64,000 nucleotides of DNA from Corythucha ciliata (lineage: Eukaryota; Arthropoda; Insecta; Hemiptera; Tingidae). The position numbers and the translations under genes were made by a program. The notes beneath the pieces are model-generated. The model had not been told where the DNA came from. It did not search any database and saw nothing but the letters and a program-made list of their open reading frames with translations. How positions within the stretch are numbered: position 1 is the stretch's first letter; each line of letters begins with the position of its first letter. The stretch spans positions 16,430,001 to 16,494,000 of the forward strand of contig CM075937.1 in assembly GCA_038030265.1 (NCBI GenBank). The letters run 5' to 3'. Below, piece after piece: positions 57,660 through 64,000 of the stretch.

Positions 57660-59870
57660 AGGCATGGATTCAGGATTTGTTCAAGAGAGAGGGGCTTGAG
57701 AAATTCTACTAAAGATGATTTAACAGCCATTTGCTGCCTAAAATAAATTAGCTATTCCCACCATACAGAATCATAGACTGACTATACTCGCGCCCCAAAA
57801 TGGCAAAACTGACTATTTGAGCCATAAAAATAGCCAAAGTGACTTCATGCGCCCTGAAAATGGCTAAAACTGATTCCGCCTTGAAAAAAGCTAAGCTGAT
57901 TATACGTATATGCGCTATAAACAGCCAAGCTGGTGATTCCCGCTCTATAAAGTTGTCCGAGCTGACTTTTTTTAAGAGTATAAAACTGGATCAACTGGCA
58001 ATTAAACACCGATAATGCCTGAACAGATGATGGCAGCTCCAAAAATGGCAATATCAACCACCCACGCGCCAAAATTGGCCGCAAACTGACGGTTTTCGCG
58101 CCTTGACTTGACGTACTATTCACGCCCTATATAAATGGAAAAAATGGCTCTACGCACCCTAAAAATGGCCAGACTGGGCATTCAAGTCACAAAATCGGCA
58201 ACACCCATTCTATGTGCCCCAGAACAAGGGCACATAGAGTCAGTTTAACAATGAACTGACGATTCGCGCCTTAAAAAGGCCTAAACAGAATATTCCTGAC
58301 AAAAACGACCATTCGCGCGTCAAAAATAGCCAAACTGAGCCTCCACAATATCTAAATTTAACATTCGTGCCCTTAAAAAAAAAAAAAAAAAAAAAAAAAT
58401 CAAAACTGGTTATTCACGCCCTAAAAATGGCATACTCGTACTCTGATGCGGATCCAGGATTTGCTCAAGCGAGGGGCTTGGGCTTCAGAGATTGTGTGCT
58501 TCGCTAGACTGACTAAAAATGGCTTGACAGGACAGTAATTCACTACCTAAAAACTGCTAAACTGACTATAATCGCACCCGCAAATGGCAAAGCTGACGAT
58601 TCTTGCATTTAAAATGTCTATTTGCGCCCTAAAAATTGGCATTTACCACTCTATAAAACCGCCGAAATGACTCCACGCGCCCTAGAAATAGCCAAATTGG
58701 CGATTCTCGCTCTAAAATGGCCAAAATGACTCTAAGCGGCCTGGAAATGCCCTAACAGATTATTCCTGTCCTTGAAAGCTCCAAAATATACCATTTGCGC
58801 GCCAAGAATGGTCAAAATAACAATTCGTGCGTAATTGGCTAGAAGGGACTAATTGAACCCTTTGCTGCTATGATTATGGTCAAAGTATAACTGACGATTC
58901 GCGCCCTGAAAATGGCAAAATCGACCAGTCGCACGCCAAAAATGCCCTAACTGACCATTATCGTCTTGGTTTGACGTCCCTTTCGCGCTCTATATAAATG
59001 TCAAGCTCCAAGACTACGCGCCCTAAAATTGGCCAAACTGGCTATCCAAGCCATGAAATCGGCAAAAATGACTCTATGCGCCCTAAAAATTGCTTGGCTG
59101 ACGATTCGCGCCTTGAAAATGCCTAAACACTGACGATTCCTGTCCTTGAATTGGCCAAACTGACCATTAGCGCTTAGAAAAATAGAAATTTCTCGCTCTA
59201 AAAACAGCAAAACTGGCCATTTCGACTGGTGAAACTGATGATTCGAGCACTGAAAATATCGCACTGACTATTCATGCCTTAGAAATGACCATTCTGACAT
59301 TTTGCGACGTAAAAATGGCCAAACTGGCTATTCACGTCCTAAAATTAGTAATACCAACTCTACATAATAGCGGCCCGCGAGATTCATACGCGCTTTCGGA
59401 AAGGTCCGAAACGGATGATTCAAGTCATGTAAATGCAAAATCGACCATTATCCAGCATTAAAAATTGCAAAACTGAACCTCATGCCCTGAAAATGTCAAA
59501 ACTGACGATTCGTTGCCTAAAAATAGCCAAACTGACTATTTAAGTCCTAAAAATGGCATACTCGTACCAGAAATTCATGGTCCAAATATTAGCTAAACAG
59601 ATCATTTGCGCCCTACAGAGGCTACTGCGCGTCTTCAAAGTGGCTATCGGTACTAAAAAAAAACTGATCCTCCACGGCTTGAAAACGGTGAAACTGCGGA
59701 CACTTCGTGCCTTAGAAATACCGGAACTGATCATTCGCGCCTTGTATAGATGGCCTAAATGATGATTTGTGCCATGCTGCACCGAAAAAATTGCCGAACT
59801 GGCTATTCGTGGCCTTATAAGATGAATTGACTATTGGCGCAGAATTGACTATAAAGGACCGTGTCCATCT
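57660..59870 (+). repeat. Minisatellite family C, ~2.1 kb
   Basis: Roughly fifty degenerate units of 33-37 bp read like CGCCCTAAAAATGGCCAAAC then TGACTATTCG. The array contains two GATTCAGGATTTGTTCAAG- or GGATCCAGGATTTGCTCAAG-type heads (57662 and 58448) followed by GAGGGGCTTG, so at least two elements seem to be joined. A run of A sits at 58376-58399. Minus- and plus-strand frames of 60-92 codons are by-products. Confidence 0.88.
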
Positions 59871-59949
59871 TGCAAACTGATTGACCCCCCCCCCCCATTT
59901 CTGTAAAAAAAAATCACCATTTTACATACATATAATTTTGTAATTTGAA

Positions 59950-59990
59950 AACCCCTCCCAAGAAAAATGTCTGGGCACGCCACTGATTGG
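59950..59990 (-). mobile_element. Transposon end (CAGTGGCGTGCCCAGAC...), reverse
   Basis: On the minus strand it reads CAGTGGCGTGCCCAGACATT then TTTCTTGGGAGGGG, matching 38433-38470. It lies at the border between a family C array and a family A array. Confidence 0.6.
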
Positions 59991-59999
59991 ACGGCTAGA

Positions 60000-60945
60000 C
60001 ATGAGGAAAAGCGCTGAAATTTAGAGAACGCCAATTCGCGATTATTTGGAGGTTACTTCAAAAATTGAAAAGAAGCGCTGATTCGGGGCTAAAAATGATA
60101 AAAAGTGCTAACTCTTGACTAAATGTGAAATTATTTTGAAAAAGCTTTAATGCGCGGCTAAATTGGTGAAAAGCAACGCGTGACGCCCACAAAAATCAAG
60201 CCGGCACCCTAAAATTAAGAAAAATCGCTGACTCACTGCTTAAATGACGACAAAGCGCTAACTTGCATGTCTGAATGTGAATGTGTTGATGGCCCAAATT
60301 AAGAACACGTGCTAATTGACGGCGAAAAATGAGAACAAGGACTCATTCATAGCTGAAATTTGGAGAACGCCAATTCGCGGTTTTATGAGGCAGCTTCATA
60401 GCTGAAATTGAGAAGAAGTGCTAATTCGGGGCTAAAAATGAGAGAAGTGCTAATTCTTTACTACACAATTCGCTGGAAATATCGAGAAAAAGCGATAATT
60501 CGTGGCTAAAATTGAGAAAATCGCTAATTCGCTGCAAAAATTGAGAAAAAGTGCTAACTCAAGGCGTGGTTGGAAACAATTTCGGAAATAAGCTCTATAA
60601 TCCGCGGCTTAGTTTGAGAATAGCGATAGTTTGCGGGGCTTCCTGTAATTCACAGCCAAAATTGAGAAAATTCACGGTTCCAACGTCCACTTCGTTACTG
60701 TGATAAAGTGTTAAGCCATGGCTAAAGCAAAATAAATTTCTAATTCGTGGCAATTTAAAAATCAAGAAAAACTATTGTCAACTAAAATTTGTGAAAAGCG
60801 CTAATTGAGAAAAAGAGCTTATTCACAGCTTGAATTATGAAAACGCTAATCGCGGATTAAAATAAGTAAAATAGCTAATTCGCGTCTAAAATTATGAGAA
60901 AAAATGCTAATTCTCGTCTAAAAGAGGGAAAATCGCAGTTCACGG
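60000..60945 (+). repeat. Minisatellite family A, forward
   Basis: About 25-30 units of GCTAATTCGTGGCTAAAATT type, with interspersed TTTGGAGAACGCCAATTCGCG groups at about 60020 and 60360. It ends at CAGGGGCGTAGCCAG (60946). Confidence 0.9.
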
Positions 60946-61290
60946 CAGGGGCGTAGCCAGCCTTTGATCTATGGGTGGGCAGCTTGACGTGAGAACAAGT
61001 GTGGAGCATCCCAATGACTATTGCCCGCTTATATTCGCCGGGGGTGAGTCCACAGAAAGAGAAATCGGTAGCTCATCAACGCGAGGTAAATCGACGCGAG
61101 AAATCGTCAGTTCGGCCCCTGAAACTGAAACTGAATTAGCACAGATGTAAAAGGGTCCTGAAACCGTCAAAACCTATAACATCTCTGCTGTAATACTGTC
61201 ATTTCTGCATTCTATTTCGGAATTTCCGTCGAATAACTGACAATTTATCCCTGGAAAGTGGTATTTTTGAAATTAAACTTGGGAATTTTC
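60946..61290 (+). mobile_element. Transposon end (CAGGGGCGTAGCCAG...) and non-repeat spacer
   Basis: CAGGGGCGTAGCCAGCC followed by TATGGGTGGGC is a widely seen transposon-terminus type. The rest of the stretch has no gene and separates oppositely oriented family A arrays. The right terminus was not found. Confidence 0.5.
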
Positions 61291-61299
61291 TTCTCCTGG

Positions 61300-61980
61300 G
61301 ATGGTAACCGCGGTAATTTTTTTAATTTTGTCCGCGAATTGGTAATTTACACGCAAGTTCAGCCTTGAACTCGGCGCTTCACTCAATTTTAGCAGCGCAG
61401 TGCCCGTAAATTTGCGAATCTCCTCAATTTTAACCATGGATTGGCGTTTTCCACAATTTTAGCCGCAGATTAGCCATTTTTCTCATTTTAAGCGGCGAAT
61501 TAGCACTTTTTCTCATTTAAAACTAAAAATTAGAGTTTTCCTTAATTTCAGCCGCATTGTTTTTTTATATATATTTTAGCCTGTCAGTCAGTCAGACAGT
61601 TACACCTGTCAGTCTTGAATTAGTAGCGTGTTTTCTCAATTTTAGCCGCGGGCTGGGCTCAAAAACAGCACTTTTTCGTTGATTTCTACATTTTAACCGT
61701 AGAATGGCCTCTATACACCGCGAATCAGCGATTTTTAAAAACAATTTTGGCCTGGAAATGTGAAACGTGAGACCATGAGTCAGCGATTTATCGCATTTAT
61801 AGCCACGAATACTAGCGCTTTTTCCAAAGTTTTTGCCGCGTGCCGCGTTAGCAAGTTGCACATTGACGATCAGCACATTAGTGCGCTCAAGAGGACCTAT
61901 CGAAGCGGGGGATGGTGTACATTCTTCATTTTAGCCGCGAATTTTTCGTCAAGAAGGTGCGAATTTTCTAGAATTTGAGT
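61300..61980 (-). repeat. Minisatellite family A, reverse, with inverted copy of the 49225-49560 head
   Basis: Reverse units occupy 61330-61650. Bases 61635-61975 are an inverted, diverged copy of 49225-49560, ending AATTTTCTAGAATTTGAG. This shows that the head and array form one mobile unit. Confidence 0.85.
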
Positions 61981-61984
61981 CGAC

Positions 61985-64000
61985 AGAAGCGCTCTTGGGG
62001 GCTCAATCAAATATTTAGCCAACACTCTTGATTTCACTTATTTAGTGACTGAAATTCGAAGAAAGCAGCCAAATCGCTGTAACTGTCCAACTATTCCCAG
62101 CTGTTCAACCAGCTTTTTGGGGGCCCCGTCTGATAGGGGACCCGGGCCGGTCCTCCCCCCTCACCCGCATCTCGGTACGCTACTGCATCGTCAGTCGTCA
62201 CCCACGAGGAAGGAATCTTTCGTCTCTGGAAAACTTTGACCTTTGGCCCTCTGTATCTGGACTCAAGCCTCCTCTACCCGTTTCGGTATTCTCAACAATC
62301 AATTGAAGGGATACGAACAACTTGTTGAAAACTACCAAAAAATCGCTAAAGTCATGGATTTTCACGATGTCAGGTAATTTTAAGCTTTACTTAGTTGAAT
62401 AATTGTTAGGGTTTAGTTTTCATAGAGGGAGCAAAATAAAAAAGAAACCTAAACCCTATGAAAATAAATCATTAATAACTTCTAGTTTATACAACAGCTA
62501 ATGAGCCGGAAAATTATTTATTGGCTCATAATATGTATTGTGATCTTTCTCTGAGTCAGACCGCCAACTTCAATGAACGTATAGACAACCGCTTACCTAA
62601 GGACATGCTACGATTTAGCCTTCGAACTCTCCTGTTTCGGCTGATCATCTGATCGGCTGATCTATGCTGCGATCGCTTTCAATCGTGATCGTCTCATTTT
62701 TTTCGAGACACGTTCTGTCGTTATTGTTTTTTCGTTCCCCGTATAATTTCAATGTCAATTTTCTTCTGTACTCGAAGCAGCACTCGTATATTGCCACAAG
62801 CGAAACGAGAAAGGCGAAAGTGTAATCAGTGGAATTCGATCGAACGTTTTATTACCACAAAAAAAAAAAAAAAAAAAAAATCCCCAACAGTAGTGAAAGG
62901 AAAACGAAATTAAAGTGCCTTGTGGGGAGGGGGGATTATTTAGAATATTTCTCATAATATGCAGGCTCTACAGAGTTAGGGGAGCGCATCGATTCCACGT
63001 GATGAATAAGAAAAGTAGATGCGGTTTAATTAGGTTAGTCCGTTTTTGTTTTAAAGCGGTTTCCTTGTAAAATTGATTGGTTCTGAAAACCCCGTTAAAT
63101 TCTAGGAAGTAAGAACTTTGGAGTGAGCTGTTAACACGCTTGATTTTCTTTTTTTTGTGGGAATGAGGAGGAGCGGGGGTTCTTAAAAGCTTATAGTTGG
63201 ACTGAGAAAAAAGAAGCGATCAATGATCAAACGAGAATAAATCCTTCGTAAACTGAAGACGACGGGAGGTGCCATAAAGCTGAACGATATAAGAACGCAT
63301 AACTTAATACTAAAGTTTAATTTGAAATGTCAGGCGACTTGTGCGTTTCAATATCCATTCGCGAGAACAGTGGTTGATGAAGTGGTTGAGGGGGAATTGA
63401 TTTTCAAGGCTCGTTAAATGTAAATCACATCAAAATGTCTCATATGAAAAGACTTCCCCTCTTCCCTGATCCTTTCATTTTATACCGTCGTCGATCGTTC
63501 GGCTTTTAACACGAGCAGCTCTTCCACACTTCTTCAACCCCCCCCCCTCCCTTCGAACTATTACCATTATAACGTGAGTCCTTTGTCGCTTCACCACAGT
63601 ACCACAAACTCCGTTCGCCATTGCGTGAAATATATTCCAAGGGCCCCCTAGACAACGGATTCCCTATATATAACACGACAGGCGGGAATATTGAGCTATA
63701 ATTTTCATCGTCATCGCTGTCGCTCTCCGCTAATTGGTCCTTTGGCCCTTTTATCGCATTATCCCTTAATTTTCATTATACATTTTATTAGTTTTCCACG
63801 TTCCGACACCGGTTGGCGAATGATGAGTTCAATGGCTTAGCGGTAATAGTGGGTGAGAGTGAAGAGACATACAAACAATGGGCCATGATTAAATTCGTCA
63901 AAAAATGACCCTGTTTCAACGGCCTGTAACGGCTGATTTACGGATTTTAATTAAAACGTAGTGACTCAAATCTGATGAATTAATTAGAATTATTCAACGT
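61985..64000. other. No recognisable gene
   Basis: The stretch contains an inverted pair (TTAGGGTTTAG at 62408 and CTAAACCCTATG at 62450), GATC-rich sequence at 62640-62690, an A-run at 62859-62880, a C-run near 63540-63547 and AT-rich single-copy-like DNA to the window end. No open frame above 66 codons deserves a call. Confidence 0.55.

Noticed and set aside
62405..62460. TTAGGGTTTAG considered as telomere-like repeat
   Set aside because: It is a single inverted pair, not a tandem array.

Overview
This is a repeat-dominated nuclear window from an animal, most likely an arthropod. The basis is indirect: no open frame looks like a host gene, AT-rich intergenic or intronic DNA predominates, and the transposon types seen (hAT-like and 3-bp-TSD hairpin MITEs, a Ty3/gypsy remnant, an R2-like LINE remnant) are common in insect and other arthropod genomes. 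I cannot name the species. I found no tRNA, rRNA, operon or CRISPR. The only protein-coding matter I recognise is dead retrotransposon sequence.

Layout. Bases 1-11268 and 15106-26273 are two near-identical direct copies of one block, about 15.1 kb apart, separated by a 500-N gap (11269-11768) and 3.3 kb of other sequence. The copies differ by scattered substitutions, small indels and one 142-bp hairpin MITE present only in copy A. Each copy carries minisatellites with ~30-37 bp units, a complete hAT-like MITE with an 8-bp target duplication, and an array of GTATCGA motifs. Copy A stops, at the gap, inside the left arm of a giant inverted repeat. In copy B that repeat is complete (25495-27945, arms of about 1 kb, spacer 478 bp). 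The inter-copy DNA (11769-15105) holds a ~141-bp tandem repeat and a 655-bp terminal-inverted-repeat element.

From 27802 to 31147 lies a tandemly duplicated, internally deleted Ty3/gypsy retrotransposon: gag joined directly to the second half of integrase, twice, ending in a polypurine tract and the start of an LTR. A 260-bp MITE with TAA target duplications interrupts that LTR. From 31481 to 34025, and again at 43001-44155, there are copies of a modular element with a fixed head, a variable number of 296-bp repeats, and a fixed tail. Between and beyond them are large arrays of a ~30-bp minisatellite in both orientations (39.3-40.4, 42.1-45.0, 45.1-46.2, 49.2-51.0, 57.1-57.4, 60.0-62.0 kb) and a second ~35-bp family (57.7-59.9 kb). 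An R2-clade-like LINE remnant (51283-54007) is split by a dispersed repeat that also occurs in both copies of the 15-kb block.

The stretches 3310-6000 (with its copy), 13140-15105, 34360-38430, 46200-49190, 54010-56720 and 62000-64000 are mostly single-copy, low-complexity AT-rich DNA with homopolymers and polypurine/polypyrimidine tracts and no recognisable gene. They look like introns or intergenic DNA. The genes here do not work together as a system. The interest lies in genome architecture: a large duplication or haplotype artefact next to a giant palindrome, a MITE that differs between the two copies, several transposons filled with short motif arrays, and a repeat-carrying modular element.
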